NCBI RefSeq assembly: GCF_001591345.1
Contig: NZ_BCUS01000002.1
Coordinates: forward strand, 1-64,000
From: Variovorax boronicumulans NBRC 103145
GTDB taxonomy: Bacteria; Pseudomonadota; Gammaproteobacteria; Burkholderiales; Burkholderiaceae_C
Direction of reading: 5' to 3'
DNA: 64,000 nucleotides
The number at the start of each line of letters is the position of its first letter. Position 1 is the stretch's first letter. Of the stretch, positions 17,582 to 27,511 are shown in pieces. The notes below the pieces were generated by a model. The model did not search any database. It was given only the letters and a program-made list of their open reading frames with translations, and had not been told where the DNA came from. The translations under genes were made by a program, and so were the position numbers.

Positions 17582-18289
17582 TCAGCCGTGCGCGTGCCAG
17601 AGCACGGCAAAGAAATGGCAGGTGCTGCCGGCCAAGACAAACAGGTGCCACACCGAATGCGCGTAGCGCACCTTGTTGTCGAACAGGAACACCACGGCCC
17701 CGGCCGTGTAGAACAGCCCGCCGGCCACGAGCCAGGCCAGACCGGCCGATGACATGCGCTCGTACAGCGGCACCGCCGCCATCAGTGCCATCCAGCCCAT
17801 CGCCACGTACAGGCCGGTGGACCACAGCGGGTGCTGCAGGCGGTTGAACAGCTTGGCGCCCACGCCCAGGACAGCCGCGGCGGTGATGGCGCCGAACAGC
17901 GTCCAGCCCCAGGGCCCGCGCAGCACGCCGAACAGGAAGGGCATGTAGCTGCCCGCAATGAACAGGTAGATCGCCGCGTGGTCGAGCCGGTTGAACCAGG
18001 CCTTGGCGCGGCCGATCGGCAGCGCGTGGTACAGCGTGGAGATCAGGTACAGCACGATGGCCGTGCCCGCGAAGAGCGAGGCGCCCACCACGGCCGCGGC
18101 CTGGCCTTTCTGGGCGGCGCTGTAGACCAGGATCGGCAGCGAGGCGATCGCCAGCAGCAGGCCCAGGCCGTGGCTCAGGGCGTTGAAGAGCTCTTCCATC
18201 GCGGTCTGGTCGCGCGCGGCGGACGCCTGCTTTTTCTGCAGATCGGTGGAACGGGCGGGCTGCAGCTGCAGCGGCGGGCTATTCGTCAT
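17582..18289 (-). CDS. hemolysin III / PAQR-family membrane protein
   Basis: A 235-residue protein with seven predicted membrane helices. Family motifs are visible: EELFNALSHGLG near residue 32, the STLYHALP segment of the second helix, RLDHAAIYLFIAGSY (conserved Asp-His), and a C-terminal HSVWHLFVLAGSTCHF with the His residues thought to bind metal in PAQR proteins. The first 30 residues are polar and not conserved. Bacterial members are called hemolysin III, but the enzymatic role (possibly ceramidase-like hydrolase) is unproven. It is convergent with slyX. Confidence 0.92.
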   Translation of the reverse strand: MTNSPPLQLQPARSTDLQKKQASAARDQTAMEELFNALSHGLGLLLAIASLPILVYSAAQKGQAAAVVGASLFAGTAIVLYLISTLYHALPIGRAKAWFNRLDHAAIYLFIAGSYMPFLFGVLRGPWGWTLFGAITAAAVLGVGAKLFNRLQHPLWSTGLYVAMGWMALMAAVPLYERMSSAGLAWLVAGGLFYTAGAVVFLFDNKVRYAHSVWHLFVLAGSTCHFFAVLWHAHG

Positions 18290-18352
18290 CAGGAACAGAG
18301 CCTCCGGGATCGGTGTTGGTTCCGCAAGAATTCGCGAAACCGGCAGATCATG

Positions 18353-18916
18353 TTACTTGACCTGCTGTTTGCCGAGTTTGCGTGCCAATGTGCGCCGATG
18401 CATGCCGAGTCGGCGCGCGGTTTCCGAGATGTTGAAGCCGGTCTCGGCCAGCATTTCGTGGATGCGCTCCCACTCCAGCGTCTTGATCGAGGTGGAGCGG
18501 TTGGTCAGTTCGACCTCGGTGGTGCCGGCGGCGCGGCCGAAGGCGGCCTCGATGTCGTCGGTGTTCGAGGGCTTGGCCAGGTAGTGGCAGGCGCCGAGCT
18601 TGATGGCCTCGACGGCGGTGGCGATGCTCGCGAAGCCGGTGAGCACCACGATCAGCATTTCGGCGTCGTGCCGGTGCAGCATCTGCACGCAGGCCAGGCC
18701 CGAGGCCTCGCCGTTGAGCTTCAGGTCGACCACGGCGTAGCCGGGCGAAGGGCCGTCGCCTTCCTCGAGCAGCGCTTCCACCTCCTCGAGGTTGCGCGCA
18801 TGCACCACCACGTAGCCGCGCCGTTCGAAGGAGCGGGCGAGCGTGCGCGCGAAGGCCTCGTCGTCCTCGACGATCAGCAGCTGGCGGACCTCGGCGGTGT
18901 CGGGTGTGTGCGTCAT
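18353..18916 (-). CDS. regA: RegA/RoxR-type response regulator
   Basis: A 187-residue two-domain response regulator. The receiver domain has the acidic pocket VEDDEAF (17-23), phospho-acceptor Asp64 in AVVDLKL, Thr in VLTGFAS and Lys in LAKPSN. A linker is followed by a Fis-type helix-turn-helix, ISETARRLGMHRRTLARKL, as in RegA/PrrA/ActR/RoxR. The start codon overlaps the kinase stop by four bases (ATGA), so the pair is translationally coupled. It is the last gene of the cyo operon and probably controls respiratory and redox genes, including this operon. Confidence 0.9.
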   Translation of the reverse strand: MTHTPDTAEVRQLLIVEDDEAFARTLARSFERRGYVVVHARNLEEVEALLEEGDGPSPGYAVVDLKLNGEASGLACVQMLHRHDAEMLIVVLTGFASIATAVEAIKLGACHYLAKPSNTDDIEAAFGRAAGTTEVELTNRSTSIKTLEWERIHEMLAETGFNISETARRLGMHRRTLARKLGKQQVK

Positions 18917-20343
18917 GGGCTGCTCGGGGCTTGGGGGGCGGCGTTGTCCGCGATGGCTGGGGCTTCCTCGTCTTCTTCGAGCACGATGGCCGCCAGTGGC
19001 AGCGTGATGGTCACGATGGCGCCGCCCTCGGGACGGTTGCGCACGGAGACGCGCCCGCCCAGCGTGCGCGCCACGTTCACGACGAGGAACAGGCCCAGCC
19101 CGCCGCCGGGACGGCCCTTGCTCGACTGGTAGGGCTTGCCGAACTCCGCGAGGATGGCCGGCATGAAGCCGGGGCCCGCGTCGGTGACGGTGATGGTGAG
19201 CGCGTCGGCGTCGTGCGTGGCTTCCAGGCGCAGCCAGTGCGGCGAGGCCTCGAGCGCGTTGTCGAGCACGTTGCACACCATCTGCTTGATGGCCGAGTCG
19301 GACACCATGGGCAGGTCCTGCCCGAACAGGTTCTCGTAGTCGAACTCCTCGACCGGGCGCGTGGTGCGCCATTCTTCGACGAGGTCGTCCAGGAAGGTGC
19401 GCACGGTGGTCTCTTCGGACGACTCGCCGCGCGTCTCGCCGGCCGACAGCAGGATGCCGCTGACGATGCTCTTGCAGCGCTGGATCTGCACTTCCATCTC
19501 GGCCACTTCCTGCAGCAGCTCGGGGTCGGAGCTGAAGTGCGGCAGCCGGCGCCAGTCGCCCAGGATCACGGCCAGCGTGGCCAGCGGCGTGCCCAGCTCG
19601 TGCGCCGCGCCCGAGGCCAGCAGGCCCATGCGCACGATGTGTTCTTCTTCGGAGGCGCGCTGGCGCAGGTCGGCCAGCCGCGCGTCGCGCACGCGCAGGT
19701 TGCGGCTGATGCGGGTGATGAAGACCACCAGCAGCGCCGCGTTGAGCGCAAAGCACACCAGCATGCCCTGCACGTAGGGGCTCCACAGGCCGCGGTCGTG
19801 GTCCAGCGGCAAGGGCAGCGGGCGCGAGAACAGCGCCAGGCCCGCGAAGCACAGGCCGGTGATGACCACGATGGTCCAGGTCGACCAGGCCTTGAGCAGC
19901 ACCGCGCCCAGGATCACCTGCAGCAGGTACAGGAAGACGAAGGGGTTGGTGGCGCCGCCGCTGAGGTACAGCTGGGCCGTGAGCGTGGCCACGTCGACCA
20001 GCAGCGCGACGAACAGCTCTTCGTTGGTCACGCGGCCATGGATGCGCAGGCGCAGCAGGCTCACCATGTTGAACAGCGCGAGGCAGGTGAGCACCTGCAG
20101 CATGTGGTTCAGCGGCAGGCGGATGCCGAAGCCGTAGTGCACCACGAGGATGGTGGCCACCTGCCCGACCACGGCGAACCAGCGCAGCTGGATCAGCTGC
20201 TGCATGTTCTGGTGGCCGATGGCGTTGTCCAGGCTCGCGACGCCCGCGCGCGGGGCGTGCAGCTCGCCGGCCACCGCGACGAGCTTGTCAGTCGCGGCGG
20301 GCATCGGCGGGGTCGGGGCGTGCGGCGTCGGCATGCGGTGCAT
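18913..20343 (-). CDS. regB: RegB/RoxS-type redox sensor histidine kinase
   Basis: A 476-residue membrane histidine kinase. Six membrane helices span about residues 50-210. The loop GGATNPF (129-135) matches the quinone-sensing GGxxNPF motif of RegB/PrrB. The H-box is SGAAHELGTPLATLAV with phospho-His249. Cys290 in QRCKSIVSGIL corresponds to the redox-active Cys of RegB. ATP-binding boxes are CNVLDNALEAS, DAGPGFM and PGGGLGLFL. The first ATG overlaps the SURF1 gene by 56 bases, so an internal start (for example at residue 14 or 47) is possible. Its signal is likely the ubiquinone redox state set by the oxidase encoded just upstream. Confidence 0.92.
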   Translation of the reverse strand: MHRMPTPHAPTPPMPAATDKLVAVAGELHAPRAGVASLDNAIGHQNMQQLIQLRWFAVVGQVATILVVHYGFGIRLPLNHMLQVLTCLALFNMVSLLRLRIHGRVTNEELFVALLVDVATLTAQLYLSGGATNPFVFLYLLQVILGAVLLKAWSTWTIVVITGLCFAGLALFSRPLPLPLDHDRGLWSPYVQGMLVCFALNAALLVVFITRISRNLRVRDARLADLRQRASEEEHIVRMGLLASGAAHELGTPLATLAVILGDWRRLPHFSSDPELLQEVAEMEVQIQRCKSIVSGILLSAGETRGESSEETTVRTFLDDLVEEWRTTRPVEEFDYENLFGQDLPMVSDSAIKQMVCNVLDNALEASPHWLRLEATHDADALTITVTDAGPGFMPAILAEFGKPYQSSKGRPGGGLGLFLVVNVARTLGGRVSVRNRPEGGAIVTITLPLAAIVLEEDEEAPAIADNAAPQAPSSP

Positions 20344-21112
20344 TTTCGCCGCTACCGTCTTGCGATGCCCGTCGGCGCCGGTCGTCGCGCCACACGAACC
20401 ACGCGGCGCCGAGCACCATCAGCGCCAGCCCGTACCAGGTGAGGGCGTAGACGAGGTGGCTGTTGGGAAAGGCGATGACCGTCAGGCCGCCTGCCGGCCA
20501 CGTGGGCGCGGCCTGTGCGGGTGCAGCGCCGGCCTCGGCGTCGACGAAGTAGGGCGCCACGTCGGCCAGGCCGCGCGCGGCGGCAATGGCCTGCACGTCG
20601 CGCGAGAACCAGCGGTCGGCCGCGGGGTCGTTCGTGCGCAGGAAGCCACCCTTGGGTTCGGTCAGGCGCAGCAGGCCGGCCACGGTGGTGTCGCCCTGGG
20701 GCTCGGGGGCAGTGCGCGCCGCGCGTTCACGCGCTTCAGGCGGCACGAAGCCGCGGTTGACGAGCACGACGCTGCCGTCGGCGGTGCGCAGCGGCGTCAG
20801 CACCCAGAAGCCGGCGCCGAGCCGGGTGCTGGCCTGCACCAGTGCTTCCTTGTCATGGAGGAACGTGCCGCGAAGGCGCACGTGCCGGTATTCGTCGTTG
20901 GCCGCGTTGACCGTGGGCCATTCGGATCGCGCCGGCGCGTCGGCGGCCGGGGCGTGCACGCGCTGGTCGACGCGGGCGATGAGATCGAGCTTCCAGGCCC
21001 TGCGCTCGACCTGCCAGGTGCCGAGCGCAAGAAAGCCTGCAAAGGCCAGGAGGGCGCAGACCGCCAGCGCCGCACGCGTGACAACGGAGCGCGGGCGGGC
21101 GGCCGGGGCCAT
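20288..21112 (-). CDS. SURF1-family cytochrome oxidase assembly protein
   Basis: A 274-residue SURF1 homologue with one membrane helix near each end. The first is at 14-33 (ALAVCALLAFAGFLALGTWQ), followed by VERRAWKLDLIARVD. The periplasmic part shows LVNRGFVP, GLLRLTEPKG and WFSRD, and the second helix follows HLVYALTWYGLALM. SURF1 proteins aid heme insertion in heme-copper oxidases. Its start overlaps the cyoD stop (TGATG), and the gene lies inside the cyo operon where many species have cyoE. The C-terminal 30 residues are polar and Asp-rich. Confidence 0.9.
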   Translation of the reverse strand: MAPAARPRSVVTRAALAVCALLAFAGFLALGTWQVERRAWKLDLIARVDQRVHAPAADAPARSEWPTVNAANDEYRHVRLRGTFLHDKEALVQASTRLGAGFWVLTPLRTADGSVVLVNRGFVPPEARERAARTAPEPQGDTTVAGLLRLTEPKGGFLRTNDPAADRWFSRDVQAIAAARGLADVAPYFVDAEAGAAPAQAAPTWPAGGLTVIAFPNSHLVYALTWYGLALMVLGAAWFVWRDDRRRRASQDGSGENAPHADAARPDPADARRD

Positions 21113-21534
21113 CAGGGCATGTTCTTCATGTCGTGGACCATGGCCGGCATCATGTTGGTGTTCATGTGATACATGACCCACAGCGAGCCGGCCAGCGTGA
21201 TGACCACGAGCACCAGCGTGAAGATCAGCGCCAGCATGTTCCAGCCGCCTTCGGACTTGGCGTCCATGTGCAGGAAGTACACCATGTGGACCACGATCTG
21301 CACCACGGCGAAGCCGAGGATGACGAGGGCGGTGGTGCTCGGGTTGGCGATCACCTTGCCCATCACGAGCCAGAACGGGATCGCGGTCAGGATCACGGCC
21401 AGCACGAAGCCGGTCATGTAGCCCTTGAAGGTGCTGTGGCTGACGGGGCCGTCGTCGTGGTGGTCGCCGTGACCGTGGCTGTCGTGTGCGCCGTGGCCGT
21501 GTGCGGCGGTGGCGGTGTGTGCGGGGGCGCTCAT
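21112..21534 (-). CDS. cyoD: cytochrome o ubiquinol oxidase subunit IV
   Basis: A 140-residue CyoD. A His-rich N-terminal tail (HGHGAHDSHGHGDHHDD) precedes three membrane helices; the family signature HMVYFLHMDAKSE lies between helices 2 and 3, and the C-terminus is Met-rich (NTNMMPAMVHDMKNMP). The start overlaps the cyoC stop by four bases. The His and Met clusters could bind copper, which is only an inference. CyoD assists assembly of the copper centre in subunit I. Confidence 0.93.
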   Translation of the reverse strand: MSAPAHTATAAHGHGAHDSHGHGDHHDDGPVSHSTFKGYMTGFVLAVILTAIPFWLVMGKVIANPSTTALVILGFAVVQIVVHMVYFLHMDAKSEGGWNMLALIFTLVLVVITLAGSLWVMYHMNTNMMPAMVHDMKNMP

Positions 21535-22172
21535 GCCATCGATCCCATGAGGTAGACAAAGGTGAAGACGCCGATCCACACGACGTCCAGGAAGTGCCAG
21601 AACATCGACAGGCACATCAGGCGGCGGCGGTTGGCGGCGGTGAAGCCGTGCTTGGGCAGCTGGACCATCAGCACGACCAGCCAGATGATGCCGAAGCTCA
21701 CGTGCAGGCCGTGCGTGCCCACCAGCGCGAAGAACGACGACAGGAAGGCGCTGCGCTGCGGGCCGGCGCCTTCGTGCAGCAGGTGCGCGAACTCGTACAG
21801 CTCCAGGCCGATGAAGCCCAGGCCCAAGAGGCCCGTGATGCCCAGCCACAGCAGCACGCCGCCCATGCGCTTGCGCTGCATCTCGAGCATCGCGAAGCCG
21901 TAGGTGATCGACGACAGCAGCAGCAGCGAGGTGTTCATCGCCACCAGCGGCAGGTCGAACAGGTCGGCGCCCGAGGGGCCGGCCGCGTAGCTGCGGCCCA
22001 GCACGCCGTACACCGCGAACAGGCAGGCGAAGATGAGGCAGTCGCTCATCAGGTAGAGCCAGAAGCCCAGCAGCGTGCCGTTCTCGGGGTGGTGGTCCTC
22101 GTTGCGGACGTGGAACAGGTCGAACGCCGGTGCGTTCGCGTTCCGGGAGGGGAGGGCGGTGGTATCAGACAT
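21531..22172 (-). CDS. cyoC: cytochrome o ubiquinol oxidase subunit III
   Basis: A 213-residue CyoC with five predicted membrane helices. It shows the family patterns [18 protein letters not shown] (helix 1), [13 protein letters not shown] (helix 4) and [18 protein letters not shown] (helix 5). It overlaps cyoB by eight bases and cyoD by four. Length and order are as in other cyoABCD operons. Confidence 0.96.
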   Translation of the reverse strand: MSDTTALPSRNANAPAFDLFHVRNEDHHPENGTLLGFWLYLMSDCLIFACLFAVYGVLGRSYAAGPSGADLFDLPLVAMNTSLLLLSSITYGFAMLEMQRKRMGGVLLWLGITGLLGLGFIGLELYEFAHLLHEGAGPQRSAFLSSFFALVGTHGLHVSFGIIWLVVLMVQLPKHGFTAANRRRLMCLSMFWHFLDVVWIGVFTFVYLMGSMA

Positions 22173-24171
22173 GGGCGGTGGCCAGCAGGCGCGTGCGTGC
22201 TTCTTCGGTGCGAACGACTTCTTCCGCGGGGATGTAGTAGTCGCGCTTGTAGTTGAAGGTGTGGGCGATGATCGCGACCATCATGGCCGCGAAGCCGATG
22301 CCGGCCACGAGCCACATCTGCCAGATCAGGGCAAAGCCGCACACCGCGCTCAGCGCCGCGATGACGAAGCCGGCGGCCGTGTTCTTGGGCATGTGCACGG
22401 GGCTGAAGCCGTCCAGCGGACGCTGGTAGCCGCGGGCCTTCATGTCGGTCCAGGCGTCGTTGTCATGCACGCGCGGCGTGAACGCGAAGTTGTAGGCCGG
22501 CGGCGGCGACGAGGTCGACCACTCCAGCGTGCGGCCGTTCCACGGGTCGCCCGTGGTGTCGCGCAGCGACTCGCGGCGGATGAAGCTCACCACCAGCTGG
22601 ATCAGGAACGAGGCGATGCCCAGCGCGATCAGCACCGCGCCGAAGGCGGCGACCTGGAACCAGATCTGCAGCGACATGTCCTGGAAGTGGCTCATGCGGC
22701 GGGTGACGCCCATCAGGCCCAGGATGTACAGCGGCATGAAGGCCATCCAGAAGCCGACGATCCAGAACCAGAACGAGCACTTGCCCCAGAACGGATCGAG
22801 CTTGTAGCCGAAGGCCTTCGGGAACCAGTAGGTGATGCCCGCCAGCATGCCGAACAGCACGCCGCCGATGATCACGTTGTGGAAGTGGGCAATGAGGAAC
22901 AGGCTGTTGTGCAGCACGAAGTCGGCCGGGGGCACGGCCAGCAGCACGCCGGTCATGCCGCCGATCACGAAGGTGATCATGAAGCCGATGGTCCACATCA
23001 TGGGCAGCTCGAAACGGATGCGGCCGCGGTACATCGTGAAGAGCCAGTTGAAGATCTTCGCGCCCGTGGGGATCGAGATGATCATCGTCGTGATGCCGAA
23101 GAACGAGTTCACGCTGGCGCCGGAGCCCATGGTGAAGAAGTGGTGCAGCCACACGAGGTACGACAGGATCGTGATCACGACCGTGGCGTACACCATCGAG
23201 GCGTAGCCGAACAGGCGCTTGCCCGAGAAGGTGGAGACCACTTCCGAGAAGATGCCGAAGGCCGGCAGGATCAGGATGTACACCTCGGGGTGGCCCCAGA
23301 TCCAGATCAGGTTCACGTACATCATGGCGTTGCCGCCCATGTCGTTCGTGAAGAAGTTGGTGCCGACGTAACGGTCGAGCGACAGCAGGGCCAGCACGGC
23401 CGTGAGCACCGGGAAGGCGGCCACGATCAGCACGTTGGTGCACAGGGCGGTCCACGTGAAGACGGGCATCTTCATCATGGTCATGCCGGGTGCGCGCATC
23501 TTCACGATGGTGGCCAGCAGGTTCACGCCCGAGAGCAATGTGCCCACCCCCGCGATCTGCAAGGACCAGATGTAGTAATCGACCCCCACGTCAGGACTGA
23601 ACAGGATGCCCGACAGCGGCGGGTACGCCAGCCAGCCGGTCTTGGCGAACTCGCCCACGAACAGCGAGGCCATCACGAGGCCGGCGCCGAAGGTGGTCAT
23701 CCAGAAGCTGAAGTTGTTCAGGAACGGGAAGGCCACGTCGCGCGCGCCGATCTGCAGCGGCACCACGAAGTTCATGAGGCCCGTGACCAGCGGCATCGCC
23801 ACGAAGAAGATCATGATCACGCCGTGGGCGGTGAAGATCTGGTCGTAGTGGTGCGGCGGCAGAAAGCCCGCGTTGTCGCCGAAGGCGACGGCCTGCTGGG
23901 CCCGCATCATCAGTGCGTCGGCGAAGCCGCGCAGCAGCATCACCAGGCCCAGGATGATGTACATGATGCCGATCTTCTTGTGGTCGATGCTGGTGATCCA
24001 GTCGCGCCACAAGGTGCCCCACAGCTTGAAATAGGTCACGGCGCCCAGCAGCGCCAGGCCGCCCAGGATCACGGCCGCGAAGGTCACGAGCAGGATGGGC
24101 TCGTGAAGGGGAATCGCCTCCCAGGAGAGGCGGCCGAAGACGAGCTTCGTCAGGTCTAGGTTCTGCAACAT
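22165..24171 (-). CDS. cyoB: cytochrome o ubiquinol oxidase subunit I
   Basis: A 668-residue heme-copper oxidase subunit I. Visible landmarks are the heme b ligand region [27 protein letters not shown] with the Cu-B His and cross-linked Tyr, the HHFFTMG pair of Cu-B histidines, and the [10 protein letters not shown] histidines for the high-spin heme and Cu-B. The N-terminal extra helix and C-terminal extra helices are typical of bo3 ubiquinol oxidases. It reduces oxygen to water and pumps protons. It lies one base after cyoA and overlaps cyoC. Confidence 0.97.
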   Translation of the reverse strand: MLQNLDLTKLVFGRLSWEAIPLHEPILLVTFAAVILGGLALLGAVTYFKLWGTLWRDWITSIDHKKIGIMYIILGLVMLLRGFADALMMRAQQAVAFGDNAGFLPPHHYDQIFTAHGVIMIFFVAMPLVTGLMNFVVPLQIGARDVAFPFLNNFSFWMTTFGAGLVMASLFVGEFAKTGWLAYPPLSGILFSPDVGVDYYIWSLQIAGVGTLLSGVNLLATIVKMRAPGMTMMKMPVFTWTALCTNVLIVAAFPVLTAVLALLSLDRYVGTNFFTNDMGGNAMMYVNLIWIWGHPEVYILILPAFGIFSEVVSTFSGKRLFGYASMVYATVVITILSYLVWLHHFFTMGSGASVNSFFGITTMIISIPTGAKIFNWLFTMYRGRIRFELPMMWTIGFMITFVIGGMTGVLLAVPPADFVLHNSLFLIAHFHNVIIGGVLFGMLAGITYWFPKAFGYKLDPFWGKCSFWFWIVGFWMAFMPLYILGLMGVTRRMSHFQDMSLQIWFQVAAFGAVLIALGIASFLIQLVVSFIRRESLRDTTGDPWNGRTLEWSTSSPPPAYNFAFTPRVHDNDAWTDMKARGYQRPLDGFSPVHMPKNTAAGFVIAALSAVCGFALIWQMWLVAGIGFAAMMVAIIAHTFNYKRDYYIPAEEVVRTEEARTRLLATAHV

Positions 24172-24172
24172 C

Positions 24173-25198
24173 TTAGTCTTCGGTGGTGCACATCGCGGTG
24201 ACGTACTTGCGCTTGGGCGTGTCGAGGGAGTCGGCCTGCCAGGCCTGCTTGGTGGCGACGTTGAAGGCGCCGGGCTTGCCCAGGCCGCCGTCGGCGTCGA
24301 TGGCCATCATTTCCTTCATGCACATCTTGTTGCGGTCGACGCACAGGTTCAGGATGGCGTCGTACAGGGCGGGATCGACCGCGGCGTAGTGGCGCACGGG
24401 CTCGCGCTCGCTCGGCACTTCGAGCTTCTTGTACTGCTCGCGGGTCAGTTCGCCTTCTTTGCCGGTCTTGACCTTGGCCACCCACTGGTCGAAGCCGTCG
24501 TGGCTCAGGCCGTGGAACTTGAAGCGCATGCCCGAGAAGCCCGCGCCGCTGTAGTTGGCGGAGAAGCCGTCGAACTCACCCGGCTTGTTGATCACCGCGT
24601 GCAGCTTGGTCTCCATGCCCGGCATGGCATAGATCTGGCCGGCCAGCGCGGGGATGAAGAAGGAGTTCATGACCGACGAGGCCGTGATCTTGAAGCTGAT
24701 CGGGCGGTCCACCGGGGCGGCCAGCTCGTTCACCGTGGCGATGCCCTGCTCGGGATAGATGAAGAGCCACTTCCAGTCCAGCGCCACCACCTCGACCACC
24801 AGCGGCTTGGTTTCGGCGGGAATCGGGCGCTGCGCGTCCAGGCGGCTCAGCGGGCGGTACGGGTCCAGCGTGTGGGTGCTGATCCAGGTGATCGCGCCCA
24901 GCGCGATGATGATCAAGAGCGGCGCGGCCCAGATCGCCAGCTCGAGCTGCGTGGAGTGGTCCCAGTCGGGGCTGTAGGTGGCCTCCTTGTTCGACTGGCG
25001 ATAGCGCCAGGCAAAGAAGATGGTCAGGGCGATCACCGGAATGATGATGATCAGCATCAGCACCGTGGAGACGACGATCAGGCGTCCCTGCTGGTTGGCG
25101 ATGTCGCCGGAGGGGTTCAACAGCACCGTGTTGCAGCCCGCCAGGAAAATGGCGGAAAGCAGCAGAAGTGCTCGGCGAAGGGTCTTGAGGATGTGCAT
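24173..25198 (-). CDS. cyoA: cytochrome o ubiquinol oxidase subunit II (lipoprotein)
   Basis: A 341-residue CyoA. The start at MHILKTLRR (25198) is preferred to an ATG 15 codons upstream because it gives a clean lipoprotein signal with lipobox LAGC and lipidated Cys22. Two membrane helices follow (about 35-65 and 85-110), then the cupredoxin domain beginning [18 protein letters not shown]. The Cu-A cysteines of cytochrome c oxidases are absent ([11 protein letters not shown] in that region), as expected for a quinol oxidase. First gene of a seven-gene operon. Confidence 0.95.
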   Translation of the reverse strand: MHILKTLRRALLLLSAIFLAGCNTVLLNPSGDIANQQGRLIVVSTVLMLIIIIPVIALTIFFAWRYRQSNKEATYSPDWDHSTQLELAIWAAPLLIIIALGAITWISTHTLDPYRPLSRLDAQRPIPAETKPLVVEVVALDWKWLFIYPEQGIATVNELAAPVDRPISFKITASSVMNSFFIPALAGQIYAMPGMETKLHAVINKPGEFDGFSANYSGAGFSGMRFKFHGLSHDGFDQWVAKVKTGKEGELTREQYKKLEVPSEREPVRHYAAVDPALYDAILNLCVDRNKMCMKEMMAIDADGGLGKPGAFNVATKQAWQADSLDTPKRKYVTAMCTTED

Positions 25199-25263
25199 GC
25201 CGGGAGAGGAAAGTGCGAAGGCCGCGCAAAAATGACCCTGCAATCTACGCCGCCCAAGGGATT

Positions 25264-25293
25264 CCGCCTATTGGACGTTTTGTCCTATGGCGG
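25264..25293. promoter_or_regulatory. imperfect inverted repeat upstream of cyoA
   Basis: CCGCC-TAT-TGGAC and GTCC-TATGGCGG face each other around GTTTT, giving a near-perfect hairpin or dyad 66 bases upstream of the preferred cyoA start and about 100 bases from the divergent transporter gene. It lies where a regulator of the cyo operon (for example RegA) would bind, but it does not match an operator I know. Confidence 0.45.
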
Positions 25294-25388
25294 TAAACGC
25301 AATTCGGTGAGACGCTACAGGGTGTCCAGAATTTCCCCTGTGTCGTGCCCCGGCATGACACCCGAATTACAGCCAGCCAGCTAGCAAG

Positions 25389-26729
25389 ATGACGACGTCC
25401 AGCATCAGTCCACCAGGCGCCCAGCCTGTGTCGCACCCGACCGAAGGCGGCGCCCGCGCCGCAGACGCCGACCATTCGCACATCGCCCCGGGCGAGATCG
25501 CGGTCGGCGTGGTCATCGGCCGCGCCTCCGAGTATTTCGACTTCTTCGTCTACGGCATCGCCTCGGTGCTGGTGTTCCCGGCGGTGTTCTTCCCCTTCGA
25601 GCAGCGCCTGGAAGGCGTGCTCTGGGCCTTCGTGATCTTCTCGTTCGCCTTCATCGCGCGCCCCTTCGGCACCGTGATCTCGATGGCGATCCAGCGGCGC
25701 TTCGGGCGCGAGACCAAGCTGACGATTGCGCTGTTCCTGCTGGGCACCTCCACCGCCGGCATCGCCTTCCTGCCGGGCTACGCGAGCATCGGCTTCACGG
25801 CCATCGTGCTGCTGTCGATCTTCCGCTTTGCCCAGGGCCTGGCGCTGGGCGGCTCGTGGGACGGCCTGCCGTCGCTGCTGGCGCTGAACGCACCGCCCAA
25901 CAAGCGCGGCTGGTACGCCATGCTGGGCCAGCTGGGCGCACCGCTGGGCTTCTTCCTGGCCAGCGCGCTGTTCGCGTACCTGTATTCGAGCTTGCCGCTG
26001 GCCGACTTCCTCGACTGGGGCTGGCGCTACACCTTCTACGTGGCCTTCGCCATCAACGTCGTGGCGCTGTTCGCGCGCCTGCGCCTGGTGGCCACCGACG
26101 AGTACGCGCGCCTGCTCGAAGAGCGCGAACTGCAGCCCACCAGCGTGGTCGAGCTGACCCGCTCGCAGGGCGCCAACCTGCTGATCGGCGCGTTCGCCGC
26201 GCTGGCCAGCTACGCGCTGTTCCACCTGATCACGGTGTTCCCGCTGTCGTGGATCTCGCTGTACTCCGACCAGTCGATCACCGAGTTCCTGATCGTGCAG
26301 ATGATCGGCGCGGTGTTCGGCGCCATCGGCATCGTGGCCTCGGGCCTGATCGCCGACCGCATCGGCCGTCGCTTCACGCTCGGTGGCCTGGCCGCCATGA
26401 TCGCCGTGTTCAGCGGCTTTGCGCCCACGCTGCTCGACGGCGGACGCATCGGCCAGGACATCTTCATCGTGCTGGGCTTTGCGCTGCTGGGCCTGTCGTA
26501 CGGCCAGGCGGCCGGCGCCGTGACCTCCAACTTCGCGCCCAAGTACCGCTACGTGGGTGCGGCCCTCACGGCCGACCTGGCCTGGCTCATCGGCGCGGCC
26601 TTTGCCCCGCTGGTCGCCCTGGGCCTGTCGGCGCACTTCGGCCTGGCCTTCGTGAGCGTCTACCTGCTGTCGGGCGCGCTCGGCACGCTGGCGGCGCTGG
26701 GGCTGAACCGGGCGCTGGCGCGGGATTGA
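25389..26729 (+). CDS. MHS-family MFS transporter
   Basis: A 446-residue transporter with 12 predicted helices after a 40-residue polar N-terminus. The metabolite:H+ symporter pattern is seen as ASEYFDFFVYGIASVLVFP in helix 1 and the ARPFGTVISMAIQRRFGR loop. It also carries RFAQGLALGGSWDG and the RIGRRFTLGG motif between helices 8 and 9. Such proteins import carboxylates, betaines or amino acids; the substrate is not readable. It is divergent from cyoA and is followed by a strong terminator. Confidence 0.88.
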   Translation: MTTSSISPPGAQPVSHPTEGGARAADADHSHIAPGEIAVGVVIGRASEYFDFFVYGIASVLVFPAVFFPFEQRLEGVLWAFVIFSFAFIARPFGTVISMAIQRRFGRETKLTIALFLLGTSTAGIAFLPGYASIGFTAIVLLSIFRFAQGLALGGSWDGLPSLLALNAPPNKRGWYAMLGQLGAPLGFFLASALFAYLYSSLPLADFLDWGWRYTFYVAFAINVVALFARLRLVATDEYARLLEERELQPTSVVELTRSQGANLLIGAFAALASYALFHLITVFPLSWISLYSDQSITEFLIVQMIGAVFGAIGIVASGLIADRIGRRFTLGGLAAMIAVFSGFAPTLLDGGRIGQDIFIVLGFALLGLSYGQAAGAVTSNFAPKYRYVGAALTADLAWLIGAAFAPLVALGLSAHFGLAFVSVYLLSGALGTLAALGLNRALARD

Positions 26730-26757
26730 CCGGCGTTGCTGCCGTGTTTTCAAAGAA

Positions 26758-26778
26758 GGGGCCGATGGCCCCTTTTTT
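26758..26778 (+). terminator. intrinsic terminator after the MHS transporter
   Basis: A perfect GGGGCC-GAT-GGCCCC hairpin (26758-26772) is followed at once by six T residues. It starts 29 bases after the transporter stop. Confidence 0.9.
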
Positions 26779-26814
26779 CATGGCCGCCGCGTGGCTCGCT
26801 TAGGATTCGCCTCG

Positions 26815-27483
26815 ATGTTCACCGCCGCCATTTTTGACATGGATGGGCTGCTGATCGATTCGGAGCGCCCCATCATGGCCGCCTGGATCGCCGCGGCCCG
26901 CACGCTCGATGTCGAGCTTTCGCACGCCCAGTACCTGCAATGCGTGGGGCTGGCCATGAGCGAGTCGAAGCAGATCCTTGCCGCGCTGCTCGGCGGCCCT
27001 GCCGCCTACCAGCACGCGGCGACGCAGGTGACCGCCGCGCTGCAGCTGGAACGCGCCGACGGCGACGCCCGGCCGCTCTTTCCCATCAAGCCCGGCGCGG
27101 CCGAGCTGCTCGCCGCCTTGCGCGGTCGCGGCACGCGCTGCGCGGTGGCTTCGTCGTCCACGCGCGGCCAGATCGCGGCCTGCCTGGGAAGCCTCGACGT
27201 GCTCCACCATTTCGAGGCCTTCGCGGGCGGCGACGAGGTCGCGCGCGCCAAGCCCGACCCGGCGCTGTACCGCCTCGCGGCCGAGCGCCTGGGCGTGGAC
27301 CCTGCCGATTGCGTTGCCTTCGAAGACAGCGAGAACGGCGCCAAGGCCGCGCTCGCCGCCGGCATGCGCGTGGTGGTGGTGCCCGACCTCAAGCACCCGC
27401 CCGAGGCGATCGTCGCGCAGGCCTTTCATGTGCTCGATTCGCTGCACGATGCGATGCCGCACGTGCCGCGCTGGTTTCCCTGA
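26815..27483 (+). CDS. HAD-superfamily phosphatase, beta-phosphoglucomutase-like
   Basis: A 222-residue HAD hydrolase starting [17 protein letters not shown] at 26815. Motif I DMDGLL supplies the Asp nucleophile and acid/base Asp, motif II is the Ser/Thr in [11 protein letters not shown], motif III the Lys in RAKPDPALY, and motif [12 protein letters not shown]. The helical cap follows motif I (cap type C1). The sequence resembles YniC/YcjU-type sugar-phosphate phosphatases or beta-phosphoglucomutases. The exact substrate is unknown. It is convergent with the oxygenase gene. Confidence 0.9.
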   Translation: MFTAAIFDMDGLLIDSERPIMAAWIAAARTLDVELSHAQYLQCVGLAMSESKQILAALLGGPAAYQHAATQVTAALQLERADGDARPLFPIKPGAAELLAALRGRGTRCAVASSSTRGQIAACLGSLDVLHHFEAFAGGDEVARAKPDPALYRLAAERLGVDPADCVAFEDSENGAKAALAAGMRVVVVPDLKHPPEAIVAQAFHVLDSLHDAMPHVPRWFP

Positions 27484-27511
27484 CGAAGTCAGGGCCCGTG
27501 TTCAGTTCAGT

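Noticed and set aside
22075-24159. 694-residue forward frame opposite cyoB
   Set aside because: Antisense to an unmistakable cyoB; composition is extreme in His/Arg/Glu with no domain.
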